64,000 nt of DNA, taken from contig JANJXV010000025.1 of assembly GCA_024803745.1 (NCBI GenBank), forward strand, positions 21,584,110 through 21,648,109. Direction: 5' to 3'. A program made the translations under genes and the position numbers. This stretch comes from Megascapheus bottae (taxonomy: Eukaryota; Chordata; Mammalia; Rodentia; Geomyidae). Position 1 is the first letter of the stretch. Each line of letters begins with the position of its first letter. The notes beneath the pieces were generated by a model that was given only the letters and a program-made list of their open reading frames with translations, ran no database searches and was not told the DNA's origin. Positions 1 through 11,556 of this stretch are shown here, piece after piece.

Positions 1-72
1 AAATACATCTTTGGTATCTACAGAAGACTGGTTCTAAGACTTCTCACTAGGATACCAAAATCTAAAGATGTG

Positions 73-240
73 GGGCTAGGAGTTTGGCCTAGTAGTAGAG
101 TGCTTGCTTAGCAACCATGAAGACCCAGGTTTGATTCCTCAGTACCACATACATAGAAAAAACCAGAAGTGATTCTGTGGCACAAGGGGTAAAGCTCTAG
201 CCTTGAGAAAGCCCAAGGGGTGGATAATCAAAAAAAAAAT
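73..240 (+). mobile_element. Type A (IDL-Geo-like) SINE
   Basis: Left half GGAGTTTGGCCTAGTAGTAG with a tRNA-like B box, then the right half and an A-rich tail. Confidence 0.85.
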
Positions 241-412
241 TTAAAGATGATCAAGTTCCTTATATAGATTGTTACACCTCCTATGTACTTTATTATTTCT
301 AGATGATTTGTAATACCTAATGCAAGGCAAATATTATAGAAGTAGATATTACATTATTTAGGAAAAATGACAATAGTAAAGGTCTGTGCATATTGAATAC
401 AGATACAACTTT

Positions 413-635
413 CTGTTTTTTTTGTTGTTGTTTGTTTTCTGTTTTTTTTGCCAGTCCTGGGCTTGAGCTCAGGGCCTGAGCACTGTCCTTGGACTTTCTC
501 AAGGCTAGAGCTCTACCACTTGAGCCTCAGCACCACTTCTGGCCTTTTTTCTATGCATGTGGTACCAAGGAATCGAACCAGGGTCTTCGTGCATGCTAGG
601 CAAGCACTTTAACCACTAGGCCAAACTCCCGGCCT
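413..635 (-). mobile_element. Type A SINE
   Basis: Antisense copy starting with a T-rich tail and CCAGTCCTGGGCTTGAGCTC, ending CACTAGGCCAAACTCCCGGCC. Confidence 0.88.
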
Positions 636-755
636 CAGATACAACTTTCTATCTATAACTGGTTGAATATGTGGATATAGAGGCTACAGATACAAAACCC
701 TCAGAAAACCTATAATGATGGCTCATGCCTACAATCCTAGACAATACAGGAGTGA

Positions 756-1630
756 AGAACTGGGCACTGGAGGCTCATGCCTGTAATCTAAATACTCAGG
801 AGGCTGAGAACTGAGGATGAGGGTTTGTAGTCAGTGGGGCAGAAAAATCCCCACGAGATTCTTATCTCCAATTAACCTCCAAAAAAACAAAAGTAGGATG
901 CTGTGGCTCAAGATGGTAAAGTCTTCAGAGCAAAAAGCTCAGGTATAATACCCAGGCTCTGAATTCAAGCTCTCTGACTGGCAAAAAAAAAAAAAAAGCG
1001 GAGGGGTGGTGTATGAAGATCAAGAGGCCAGCTGGGGCAAAAAGTTCATGAGACCCCAGTTCAGCCAATAAAAACCAGGTGCTGCTGGCTTACATCTGTA
1101 ATTCTAGCTATTCAGAGGCTGAGATCTGAGAGTCAAGGTTTGAAGCTAACCTAGGTAGATAAATCCAAGTTACTCTTCTCTCCAGTTAACCAACAAAAAG
1201 CTGGGACTGGAGGTATGACTTAAGTGGTAGAGTGCCAGCTCTGATTAAAAAAAAAAAGCTGAACAATAACATGAGCCCAGCCAGGCACTAGTGGCTCACT
1301 GCTACAGTCCTAGCTACTCAGGAAGCTAAGATCTGGGGACTGTGATTCAAAGCCACACTGGGCAGAAAAGTCTGTGAGACTCTTATCTCCAACAAATTCT
1401 TTAAAAAAAAAATCAGAGGTAGGGCTCTGATGTGGTGCAGTTGGAAAGCATTTGCCTAGCAAGTGCAATGTCTTGGGTTCAGTCCCCAGTACCCCAAAAC
1501 AAAACAAAACCCTAAAGAAAAGTTTCAAAGCTGAAAGTGTTGCTGAGGCTCAAGTAGTAGAGCATTGGCCTTGAGCAAAAAGTTCAGGGACAGTCCATGT
1601 CCTAAATTTAAATCCCTTGTCACCCCCCAG
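756..1630 (+). mobile_element. Cluster of type B SINEs and an ID-like monomer
   Basis: Type B copies at 756-997 and 1074-1258, and a left-half-only copy at 1278-1413. An ID-like monomer is at 1415-1510 and a right-half fragment at 1527-1630. Confidence 0.75.
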
Positions 1631-1650
1631 ATCAGCATGAAAAGAAAGAA

Positions 1651-1658
1651 AGAGGGGG

Positions 1659-1721
<63 letters not shown>

Positions 1722-1818
1722 GAAGAAGGAGGAGGAGGAGGAGGAGGAGGAGGAGGAGGAGGAGGAGGAGGAGGAGGAGGAGAGAAGAGAGGAAAGGAAA
1801 GGAAAGAAGGAAGGAAGA
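1651..1818 (+). repeat. (GA)n / (GGA)n / GGAAA purine tract
   Basis: About 60 bp of GA followed by about 60 bp of GGA and then AAGG-like units, all purine on the plus strand. It follows the right-half fragment of a SINE, so it probably grew from an A-rich tail. Confidence 0.95.
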
Positions 1819-1824
1819 TAGAAA

Positions 1825-2140
1825 GCCAGACACGATGGTTCAACACCTGTAATTCTAGCTACTCAAGAGGATGAGATCTGAGGACCTCCGTTCAAAGCCA
1901 GTCCAGGCACTAAAGTCTGTGAGACTCTTATCTTCAATTAACCACTAGAAAACTAGAAGTGGTGCTATGGCACCAGAGGTAAGGCAGTGGCCTTGAGCTG
2001 AAGAGCTCAGGGACAATACCCAGACCCAAAATTCAAGCCCCATGATGACTGACAAAAAAAGGAAGAAGGAAGGAAGGAAGGAAGGAAGAAGGAAGGAGGG
2101 AAGGAAGGAAGGAAGGAAGGAAGGAAGGAAGGAAGGAAAG
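1825..2140 (+). mobile_element. Type B SINE with expanded (AAGG)n tail
   Basis: Type B body at 1825-2056; its tail has become an (AAGG)n microsatellite to 2140. Confidence 0.85.
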
Positions 2141-2236
2141 AGACTTTACAAATGTGTGTGTCATCCTAGTACAAAAGCATGTTAAATCTCTTAACATTCA
2201 CGTTTAGTATAAAAATCAAGTACAGCTCGTGTGTCT

Positions 2237-2488
2237 TTCTTTTTTCTTCTTCTTCTTCTTTTTTGTAGGTTGTGGGGCTTGAACTTGGGCCTGGGCGCTG
2301 TCCCTGAGCTCTTCGGCTTAAGGCTACTGGCCTACTCCTTGAGCCACAGCGCCACTTCAGGTTTTCTGGTGGTTAATTGGAGAAAAGAGTCTCATGGACT
2401 TCAGTGCCCGGACTGGCTTTGAATCAAGATCCTCAGATCTTAGCCTCCTGAGTAGCTAGGATTACAGGCATGAGATACCTTGCCTGGT
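2237..2488 (-). mobile_element. Type B SINE
   Basis: Antisense copy with GGCTTGAACTTGGGCCTGGG, GGTGGTTAATTGGAG and GTAGCTAGGATTACAGGC. Confidence 0.88.
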
Positions 2489-2715
2489 CAGTTCAACTGT
2501 TTCTTGATGTGAATGTTTGTTGGGAGGATATATTCACTTTGTGGAACTCATTAATCTTATGACTTGTGCGCTTTTCTATATATTTGTTACTTTAATTTTT
2601 TGTTATTATAAAAGAGATATACAGAGGGGATATAATTATATCTGACAGGTAGTGAGTACATTTATTTTTTTGACAATGTCACCCTTTCCCTTGCTCTCTG
2701 CCAGTTCCTTATTTT

Positions 2716-2904
2716 TTTTTTGCCAGTCCTGGGCTTGAGCTCAGGGCCTGAGCACTGTCCTTGGACTTTCTCAAGGCTAGAGCTCTACCACTTGAGCCTC
2801 AGCACCACTTCCAGCTTTTTTCTATGTATGTGGTTCCGAGGAATCGAACCCGGGTCTCCATGCATGCTAGGCAAGCACTTTAAACACTAGGCCAAACTCC
2901 CGGC
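2716..2904 (-). mobile_element. Type A SINE with 20-bp TSD
   Basis: Direct repeats CTCTGCCAGTTCCTTATTTT at 2696-2715 and 2905-2924 flank the copy exactly. Confidence 0.92.
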
Positions 2905-2939
2905 CTCTGCCAGTTCCTTATTTTCAATGAAAACTTTTT

Positions 2940-4190
2940 CTTTTCAGTACTATTGGAGTTTGAACTCAAGAGTCAGGGTACTGTCCCAGAGCTCTTTGTG
3001 CTCAAGGCTAGTGCTCTACTTTGAGCCACAGCACCACTTCCAGTTTTAGGGTTGGTTAACTGGAGATAGTGTCTCATGGACTTTCCTTCCCAGGCTGCTT
3101 CCAACCATGATCCTCAGATTTCAGCTTCCTGAGTAGCTAGGATTATAGGTGTGAACCACCAAGATCTCACTTTCAGCTTTTTGTTGTTGTTGTTTTACCT
3201 TGTTTTTTGGTCAGTTTTGGGCCTGGAACTCAGGGTTTGGGCATTGCCCCTGAGCCTCTTTGAGCTCAAGACTAGTGCTCTAGTGAGCTACAATGCCACT
3301 TCCAGTTTTCTTGTGGTTTAATTGGAGATAAGAGTCTCACAGACTTTCATACCCAGGCTGTCTCTGAACTGCAGTCTTCAGATCTCAGTCCTCTGAGTAT
3401 CTAGGATTACAGGCAAGAGCTACCAGTGCCTCCTCTTCCTTCTCCTCCTCCTTCCTCCACTTCCTCCTCCTCCTCATCCTCCCTCCTCTCCTTCTTCCTT
3501 TTTATGAACTAGAGTTTTTTGTTTGTTTTTTGGGTTTTTTTTTGCCAGTCCTGGGCTTGAGCTCAGGGACTGAGCACTGTCCTTGGAATTTCTCAAGGCT
3601 AGAGTTCTACCACTTTTGGCTTTTTTCTTTGTATGTGGTACCGAGGAATTGAACCCGGGTCTTTGTGCATGCTAGGCAAGCACTCTACCACTAGGCCAAC
3701 TCCCGACCCTTTAACTAGAGTTTCTACTCAAGGCCTGTGCTTACTAAGAAACCTTTCTACCACTTGAACCATGCCTCCAATCCTTCTATTTTTCAGTTAG
3801 GATTTCAAGTTTTGTACTCTCTAACCTTGGACTGTGATCACCCTACTTCTACCTTCCAAGTAGCTGGGATAATGAGCATGCATACAGCACTATGTCCACA
3901 TTGTTCTGTTAAGATAGGGGGTCTCACATTTTTTTTTCCAGTCCTGGGAATTGAACTCAGGGCCTGAGCACTGTCTTTGGACTTTCTTCAAGGCTAGTGG
4001 TCTACCACTTGAGCCACAGCACCACTTCTGTCTTTTCTATATATATGTACTGAGGAAACAAACCTGGGTCTTTGTGAATGCTAAGCAAGCACTCTACTAC
4101 TAGGCCAAACTCCTGGCCCCAGGAGTTTGTCCAGGCTGCCCCAAACTTCAATCCTCAAGATTTCTACCTCCTAAGTAGCAGGGATCAAGT
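2940..4190 (-). mobile_element. SINE cluster: two type B, two type A, and (TCC)n
   Basis: Antisense type B at about 2940-3170 and 3180-3430, CT/TCC-rich tract at 3430-3505, antisense type A at 3537-3712 and 3922-4118, and an old fragment to 4190. No coding signal. Confidence 0.75.
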
Positions 4191-4344
4191 GTTCCATATT
4201 TTAAAAAAGAAAATAGAAAAGAAGAGGAAAGTAGTCTTGGCTACCTTTTAAGGATGAAGCCAAGAGGATTTGCTGTAGGACTGGCTGATAAGAATTAAGT
4301 CTTCAAAAATATACAAACCTTGGGCCTAAGCAATTACAAGAATT

Positions 4345-5190
4345 CTGGAGGAAAGGCTGGAAATACGGCTTAGTGGTAGAATGCTTGCCTGGCATGCATG
4401 AAGCCCTGATTTTGATTCCTCAGTACCACATAAACAGAAAAAAAAAGCTGGAAGTGGCACTGTGGCTCAAATGGTAGAGTACTATCCTTGAGCAAAAGTA
4501 GGTCAGGGACAGTGCCCAGATTCTGAGTTCAAACTCCGGACTGGCAAAAACAAAAACAATAGCAACAACAACAAAAAAAAAATGAATTTTTCTGGAGGAG
4601 GAGTTTCTACTCAAGAGTAGAGTTCTAGGTATTTTGAATTTAAGATGCTTGCTAATGTCTGAATGAAAATGACAAGAGTGGGCTGGGAGTTTGGCCTAGT
4701 GGTAGAGTGTTTGCCTAGCATGCATGAAGACCCGGGTTCGATTCCTCAGTACCACATACATAGAAAAAAGCCAGAAGTGGTGCTGAGGCTCAAGTGGTAG
4801 AGCTCTAGCCTTGAGAAAATCCAGGGACAGTGCTCAGGCCCTGAGCTCAAGCCCAGGACTGGCAAAAAAAAAAAAAAAAGAAAGAAAATGACAAGAGTTT
4901 GCAGGGACAGTCAAATGGAGTAATCAACTAGAAATTATCTACCAGATGATTATATACTGATATGGATATAAAAATAATTGCAGGCCACCAAGGCTGTCAT
5001 TTTTTCCCCACTAGTACTAGGGATTGAACCAAGGGCTTTGTCATGCTAGTCAAATGTTTTACCACTTGAGCTATACCCCTAATCCTTTTTTTTTTTGTAG
5101 TCTTTGAAATAGGATTTTGCTATACAGCCTAGAATGAACTTGAAATCAAGATCCTCCTGCTTCCTGAGTAGCTAGGATTATAGATATGGT
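4345..5190. mobile_element. Two plus-strand type A SINEs and an old minus-strand SINE 5' of CTF2 exon 2
   Basis: Type A at about 4345-4580 and 4681-4880 (plus), and a diverged B1-like copy at 4990-5190 (minus). These fill the stretch where CTF2 exon 1 or its promoter might be expected. Confidence 0.75.
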
Positions 5191-5291
5191 TTGTGAGCCC
5201 AAATAAGCTGTACCTTTTGAAGGTGCTGTTAGGATGAACGAATGATTTGACAGGCAGGGACACGGTGTTGACCTCTCATTTTTTCTGCCAG

Positions 5292-5428
5292 CCCCCATCT
5301 GTTTCCTGAGCCTGCTGTTGCCACCCCTCAGTCTAGCAGCTCCCATCTCCGCAGCAGAGCCCATCAGTCAAGCCTACAGTCTGGCCCTCTACATGCAGAA
5401 AAACACATCAACGCTGCTGCAGACCTAT
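5292..5428 (+). CDS. CTF2: CTF2 exon 2
   Basis: The exon is 137 nt, flanked by a ttttttctgccag acceptor and a gtgagtgac donor. It enters in phase 1 (first two bases complete a codon) and leaves in phase 0. It carries the end of the signal peptide and helix A of the mature cytokine. Confidence 0.88.
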
Positions 5429-8426
5429 GTGAGTGACACTGAGCAGGCATAGGGAACAGGGGAGGAGGACCCTGGGAAGGAGAAGCAGAGCAAGCCAAGG
5501 GATTCTTGTAGTCCAGGGAACTGAGACAATGTAAACCAGAGACATACTAACTCAGGTGTTGTACTTGTTGGCTGGGTCATCCCTTGTCTCATGGTCCCAG
5601 CTTCTACATCTATAAAATGGGATGGTGCTCATTCCTTTGCTGACCTGTTACTCAGTTGTAAGTAAGGTCTTTACATAGTCAAGGTGATTTCCACAGACAT
5701 TTCATGTCATGTCACCTATGCCACTGAAGCCGAAGTAAGCATTCTATTCTTTTTTTTTGGGGGGGGGGTCATGGGACTTGAACTTGGTCTGGGCACTGTC
5801 ACTCAGCTCTTTAACTCAAGGCTACCACCCTATCCCTGGGCTCTGGCGCTGTCCCTGAGCTCTTCAGCTCAGGCTATTGCTCTTGAGCCAAGCCCCATTT
5901 CCCGTTTTCTAGTGGCTAATTGGAGATAAGAGTCTCAAGTCCTTTTGTGCCTGGACTGGCTTTGAATCTTGATCCTCAGATCTCAGCCTCATGAGTAGCT
6001 AGGATTACAGGCATGAGCCACTTCTCTACACATTTTTTTTTTTTTTTTTTTTTGCCAGTCCTGGGCTTGAGCTCAGGGCCTGAGCCCTGTCCTTGGACTT
6101 TCTCAAGGCTAGAGCTCTACCACTTGAGCCTCAGCACCATTTCCGGCTTTTTGTCTACATATGTGGTACCAAGGAATCGAACCCGGGTCTTCATGCATGC
6201 TAGGCAAGCACTTTAACCACTAGGCCAAACTCCCGGCCCTTCTCTACACATTCTATTATGAAGATCTTACAGACTTTTTTTTTGTTCCATTCCTGAGGCT
6301 TGAACTCAGGGCCTGGGTGCTGTCCTTGAGCTTCTTTGCTCAAGTGTAACACTCTACCACAGCCCACAGCTCCACTTTCAGCTTTTTTGGTGGTTAGCTG
6401 GAGATAAGAGTCTCATAGACTTTCCTCCCAGGGCTAGCTTTGAGCCCCAGTCCTCAGATCTCAGCCTCTTGAGTAGTTTAGGATTATAGGTGTGAGTCAC
6501 CAACACCTGGGTTTGCTCTCTAAGTTACAGATAAGGACATAAATTCAGATAGTTTGTATGAGGGAAGAACTGATAATGCCAGCATCTCAAACTACGTCTA
6601 TGGAAATCAAGACACAGCTTCTAGTTGTCATTCCCATCCCACTGTATAGGAGTGATGCTGGCTCAGTCTACGCTATACTTTTTGTTTCATCTGTGTGGTA
6701 ATTAATTACACTGTAAATCTGAATGTCTGAAATAGACACTGGAATACTACTAGCTACAACTCCATCTTCCACCTTAACCCCGCTTCGCTTCCCTTGCAAA
6801 TTACCCATCTGCCTGGCCCCAGGGTCTTAAGTTCACAACTCTTTCCTGTTTTATATTCTAGGCTAACAAGTAATTATAAGTTATAGTTCTCATATCTCTA
6901 GTCTCATATCTACCTCTCCTTTGTTCCCTGAATAACCTTGGACATCTCTACTGTAAGACAGGAAATTTATTTTTAATTTTTGTTATTGTTGGTTTTGGGG
7001 CTTGAACTTAGGGCCTGGGTGTGTCTGAGCTTTTTTGCTCAAGACTAGTGCTCTATCACAATGATCCTCAGCTCTACTTCTGGCTTTCTGGTGGCTAATT
7101 AGAGATTAAGAGTCTCACAGAATTTCCTGCCCTGGCTGGCTTTGAACTGTGATCTTCAGATCTCAACCTCCTAAGTAACTAGGATTATATAGATGTGAGC
7201 CACCAGCGCCTGACTAAAACAAGAATATTAAACACAAACAAACAAGACAAGGGACTAAGTGATCTACCAATTAGGAGATCTATCAGTGCGTATTTAAGAG
7301 TAAGACTTCACTAGAGAAAGCTCAACTAAATTTAAATCATTAAAAATTACTTGTTCATGGATAAAATTTGTAAATCCAAACAAATAAATATTAGAAATCA
7401 AAAAGGTCAATTTGGGGACTGAGAGTATAGCCTAGTGAAAAGTGCTTACTTAGCACATACCAAGCCCTGGGTTCAATTCCTGGGTACCACATACACAGAA
7501 AAAGCTGGAAGTGGTGCTGTGGCTCAAGCAAATGTGCCCAAGGACTGTGCCCAGGCCCTGAGTTCAAGCCCCAGGACTGGCCAAAAAAAAATCAATTTGT
7601 AACTACATCAATAACATACTTGGACTGAAAACATAAAAATATCTCATTTATATTTAATTTTTTATTTAGATATATTATCTGTTAAAAATCATAGGGTTTT
7701 CATACCCTTATTGTGGGTCAAAGTTATGATTTCCTATCAGCTTCACAATGATACTGCCATGTGTGAGTTAGGAAAATTTGTGGTTCAATGTACAACTGAT
7801 ACAAAAGGGCCCAAAAGGGCCCTTTCTCTGGGTTAGGACATCACAACTCCTGAAGGCTGGTTAATGGTGGCTCCTCCTCTAAAATGTTTATCTCAGAGAG
7901 CCCATGTAGACTCGGAGCCCCAGGCACCCCTTTGGTCCTCTGACCTCTGTCTCTGTCGTTCATATAGCTCCAGTATCAGGGCAGCCCCTTCAGTGACCCT
8001 GGCTTCTCCGCCCCTGAGCTCCAGCTGAGTAGCCTACCACCTGCTGCAGTCTCCTTCAAGACCTGGCATGCTCTGGATGATGGGGAGCGGCTGAACCGTG
8101 CCCAGGAAGCCTTCCTGGCCTTGACTCAGCACCTCCAACTTGTGGGAGATGATCAGAGTGACCTGAATCCTGGCAGCCCCAACCTGCTGGCCCTGCTCGG
8201 AGCTGCAAGACTCAGGGCTCAAGGCCTATTGGGCAACATGGCTGCCATCATGACTGCCCTGGGGCTGCCTATTCCCCCAGAAGAAGACACTCTGGGAGTT
8301 GTTCCCTTTGGGGCCTCTGCCTTCGAGAGGAAATGTCGAGGCTATGTAGTGACTAGGGAATATGGTCACTGGACAGACAGAGCTGTGAGGGACTTGGCTC
8401 TGCTCAAAGCCAAATACCCAGCATAA
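5292..8426 (+). CDS. CTF2: Cardiotrophin-2 / neuropoietin (exons 2-3; exon 1 not located)
   Basis: Secreted IL-6-family four-helix cytokine. The family signals through receptors that include gp130 and LIFR, and mouse neuropoietin acts with CNTF receptor alpha. Coding parts are 5292-5428 and 7968-8426, joined in phase 0 by a gtgagt donor and a catatag acceptor, with no internal stop. Exon 2 encodes a Leu-rich hydrophobic segment (signal peptide core) ending near AAPIS, then helix A (QAYSLALYMQKNTS). Exon 3 encodes 152 residues ending KAKYPA. An F-x-x-K motif (FERK, exon residues 119-122) fits the LIFR-contact motif of the CNTF/LIF/CTF1 group. The acceptor before exon 2 implies a tiny upstream first exon ending in phase 1 that carries the ATG; no in-frame ATG exists in exon 2, and an in-frame stop lies upstream. 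I could not find exon 1 in the repeat-filled 5' flank. Similarity to mouse Ctf2 as I remember it is very high. The human copy is a pseudogene, whereas this one looks intact. It is tail to tail with CTF1. Confidence 0.92.
5740..6510 (-). mobile_element. SINEs in CTF2 intron 2, including type A with TSD
   Basis: Antisense type B at 5740-6020 with an internally duplicated segment. Type A at 6035-6238 has TSD CTTCTCTACACATT at 6021-6034 and 6239-6252. A second type B lies at 6270-6510. Confidence 0.85.
6980..7590. mobile_element. Type B (minus) and type A (plus) SINEs in CTF2 intron 2
   Basis: Minus-strand type B at 6980-7215 and plus-strand type A at about 7415-7590. The sequence between is AT-rich and without recognised features. 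Confidence 0.75.
7968..8426 (+). CDS. CTF2: CTF2 exon 3 (terminal coding exon)
   Basis: The exon is 459 nt, 152 codons plus TAA, starting LQYQGSPF after the catatag acceptor. It carries helices B-D and the FERK motif. Its length equals that of CTF1 exon 3 (459 nt), as expected for tandem paralogues. No clear AATAAA was found just downstream. Confidence 0.93.
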   Translation, partial: LQYQGSPFSDPGFSAPELQLSSLPPAAVSFKTWHALDDGERLNRAQEAFLALTQHLQLVGDDQSDLNPGSPNLLALLGAARLRAQGLLGNMAAIMTALGLPIPPEEDTLGVVPFGASAFERKCRGYVVTREYGHWTDRAVRDLALLKAKYPA

Positions 8427-9079
8427 AGGATAAGGATTTCCTGTGAAAAGCTTCAACACTTATTTCACAATAGAATTATCTGCCTTGCTCCTGGGCCAAA
8501 AAAGAAAAGAAAAAGGAGCTTCATTTTATTTATAAACAGGGCTGTGTGCCTTGTGTTTTGGAATATTTCCTGGAAACCAATTCAATATTCTTTACTTCCT
8601 GGCCCTTTCTGATCAGGTTCTGTGGCCTCCCTTCCAGCTCTACGTAGGCTCTACTTACCCTTTTTGTGGATTACTCATTTGTGGTACCTTCTTCCTACTT
8701 TCTGCTTAGAAGCAGCACCCTTGGCCTGGGCTCTCCCCAAGAACTTCCCTTTTCTGTAATTTTGGAGAATTCCAGGGATAGCCTTCTTGTCTACCTCAAT
8801 TCCTATGTGAAGATGCTGACTTTCTGATCAGATAGACCTGCTTCTTGATGTTCATTTCCTTCCATAGTCTACCTCTGTCCTTGTCTGCTATCCTTTTTTT
8901 CTGTCTGGAGGAGCTTCACTTCCTGATCAGTGGAAGTCTAAATCTCAACTGCAGCCACTGGGACTCAAGTCTGCATCTGTTTCCGTCTTAAGACACATCT
9001 ACTTCCTGTTCTGGGCAAACAGATGGCTCCTCTGGCCTACATCTTTCATAAATCTCATTTTATTTTTGTATAAGGGCTT

Positions 9080-9800
9080 GGAATCAGAGCCTCATACTCT
9101 CCCTTAAATTTTGCTGGAGGTTGACACTTCACCACTTCAACCACATCTCCACTTCCAGTTTTTTTGCTTGTTAATTGGAGAAAAGAGTTTCTCAAATTTG
9201 TCTGTCCTGGATGACTTTAAACAGGGAGCCTCACATTTCAGTCTCCTGAGTAGCTAAGATTACAGGCCTAAGTCGCCAGTTCCTGGCCATGAATCTTTTC
9301 TTTTCTTTTTTTTTTTTTTTGGGGGGGGGGTGTTTACTGTGGCTTGAATTTAGGGCCTCATATTTTCACTTGACTTTTTCACTCATGGCTGCAGATTAAC
9401 TTGCATGGGCTGTCTTCCAATAGTGATCCTCAGATCTCACCATCCTGGATAGACAGGTAGGAGCCTCCAACAACTGTCAGTGCATCTATTTATATTGTGC
9501 CTTTTGGATATGTGCGGAGGACAAATATCCAATAGGATATTTAAGGAGAATACTCCTTAAAGGTGTATCTAACCAGGTGTTGGTGGCTTATGCCTGTAAT
9601 CCTAGCTACACAGGAGACAGATCTGAAGATCACAGTTCGAAGCCAGACAAGCCAGGAGATTATTTCCAATTAATCACCAGAATACCAGAACTGAAACTGT
9701 GGCTCAAAGTGATAGAAAACTAGCCTTCAACAAAAAAGCTCAGGGACAGTGCTCAGGTCCTAAGTTCAAGCCCCCAACTGATCCCCTCCCCCCAAAACCA
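9080..9800. mobile_element. SINEs between the CTF2 and CTF1 3' ends
   Basis: Two diverged minus-strand copies at 9080-9290 and 9300-9470, and a plus-strand type B at 9570-9800 abutting the CTF1 poly(A) signals. The segment 8427-9080 is unique and presumably CTF2 3' UTR. Confidence 0.7.
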
Positions 9801-9829
9801 CTATCTTCATGTTTCACAACAGGTTATTT

Positions 9830-10438
9830 CTAGTTTACTTCTAAATGTTTTATTTACAAAGAAAATTAATTTATTTTCAAATAAAACTTGTTCAAAGTGT
9901 CACTTCTCTTACACAAACCTGGATAAGAGTATAGGGGCTCTGCAGGGGTGATAAGAACCAGACTATCCAGGGAGGAGGGCAGGTCCCTAAGGGGTGAGAG
10001 GGGAGGTCAGCACAGCAGGTAAGATGACCCTGGGGAAGGTGGGCTGAAGTCTGGGGCAGAGAAGCCTTCCTACTACAGGACCAGCAGACACTTTCTCGTC
10101 CAGAAAAGGAGCAAGATGGTCAGAGATAGACAAAACACCTCCAGGGGATGAGATTACGATGTACACATTATCCACACAGGCAAGGGAAGGCAAATGAGGA
10201 AAAAGAGACACAGAGAGATCCCCCAAGAGAGGACCAAAGGAGCCAGAGAAAGGCTCAAGAAAAAAAAAAGGAAAGGTGAAAATGATGGGACAGGTGAATT
10301 CTCTGAAGAGACAAGAATCTAGTCATCAAGAAGACCTAAAGCAAATGGATCAATGAAGACAGTCCAAGAACAAAGTGGAGGAAGCAATGGAGATGGACCT
10401 GGAGGAGACAACCCTGAGAACTGGTCTTGTGTCTGCAA
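9830..10438 (-). other. CTF1: CTF1 3' untranslated region
   Basis: About 600 nt of low-repeat sequence follows the CTF1 stop codon. Two AATAAA hexamers lie on the minus strand (9875-9870 and 9854-9849). A type B SINE begins just beyond. The exact cleavage site is inferred. Confidence 0.6.
9870..9875 (-). terminator. Polyadenylation signal of CTF1
   Basis: AATAAA on the minus strand, about 565 nt past the CTF1 stop. A second AATAAA at 9854-9849 follows at once. This is the first such hexamer I see downstream of the gene. Confidence 0.55.
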
Positions 10439-10897
10439 TCAGGCAGGAGCCCCTGACACCAGTTGGCCCAGGTCACCCTCGGTGCGGCTCACCCACTCGC
10501 CATAGAGACCACACACGTGAAGCCCCAGCACTTTGGCTGAGAATCCCCCCGGAGCCGTGGGGGTGTCGGCTGCGACGGCAGCCTCTGTCGCGGAACCCTG
10601 CGTCGAAGCGCCTAGCGCAGCCAGCACTGTCTCCACAGCGGCTCCCAGCGCCCGGGCCTGGAGCGCCGCTTCCTCCAAGTGTCTCAACAGGCGCGGCGCG
10701 CGCGGGTTCAGTTCCGCCTGGAGGCGGCGCACACCATCCAACAGCACCGGCAGAGTGGCCAGTGCCGCTGCGTCCAACTGTAGCCGCTCTGGCACTGGCA
10801 GCCCCGCGTGGCCTGGGGCCGGGGCGCTCAGGCCTGCCACGGGCAGCCGGGGCGGAGAGAAGCCTGGCAGCCCGAAGGGCTCTCCCTGGTGCTGCAC
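10439..10897 (-). CDS. CTF1: CTF1 exon 3 (terminal coding exon)
   Basis: The exon starts GTG CAG after a ctctgcag acceptor and runs 152 codons to TGA at 10441-10439. It is Ala/Leu-rich and CpG-rich. Overlapping open frames on the opposite strand are shadows caused by this GC-rich composition. Confidence 0.95.
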   Translation of the reverse strand: MQHQGEPFGLPGFSPPRLPVAGLSAPAPGHAGLPVPERLQLDAAALATLPVLLDGVRRLQAELNPRAPRLLRHLEEAALQARALGAAVETVLAALGASTQGSATEAAVAADTPTAPGGFSAKVLGLHVCGLYGEWVSRTEGDLGQLVSGAPA

Positions 10898-11496
10898 CTG
10901 CAGAGACAGGGCCGCGGGTCAGCGGAGCTTCCGGAGACTGGAGCTGGCACCCTCCCTTCCTAAGGCCTGGAATGCTTCATCTTACAAATGATAAATGTCT
11001 CCAAATAGGGCTACTGTGTTTGAGACAAAACCGAAAACGAACATGGGCTTTCTTTCACGCACCACTGCGTGTGCGTCCTCATCTCTAATACCTAGCTAAT
11101 AACAGTATCAACTTCATAAAGTAGGGAGGAACATGCAAATAGTTTAACCCTAATGACTCCTAGGAAGGACAAACATAGGTTCAGATCCTGTTTCTGAGCT
11201 GGGTGGCCAGTGGCTCACACTTGTGATCCTAGCTACTTCGGAGGCTGAGATCTGAAGATTCCAGTTCGAAACCAGCCTAGGCAGAGAAATCCCCATGAAA
11301 CTCATCTCCAGTTAACCAATCAATAACTGGATGTGGCACTGTGGCTCAAGTGCTACTAGCCTTGAGTACAAAGACACACTCAGAGCGCCCAGGCCCAGAG
11401 TTCAAGCGCCATAACAATAACAAAAAAAAGGTTTCTGACTGTGCTCTTTCCTACAAAACCATTTCTATTTTCCAAAACCATTTCTCTGAGCTTCAC

Positions 11497-11556
<60 letters not shown>

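Noticed and set aside
1525..1852. Leu/Ser/Pro-rich or Arg/Glu-rich frames
   Set aside because: Pure translation of the (GA)n/(GGA)n microsatellite.
10375..11088. 237-codon plus-strand open frame
   Set aside because: It is the antisense shadow of CTF1 exon 3.
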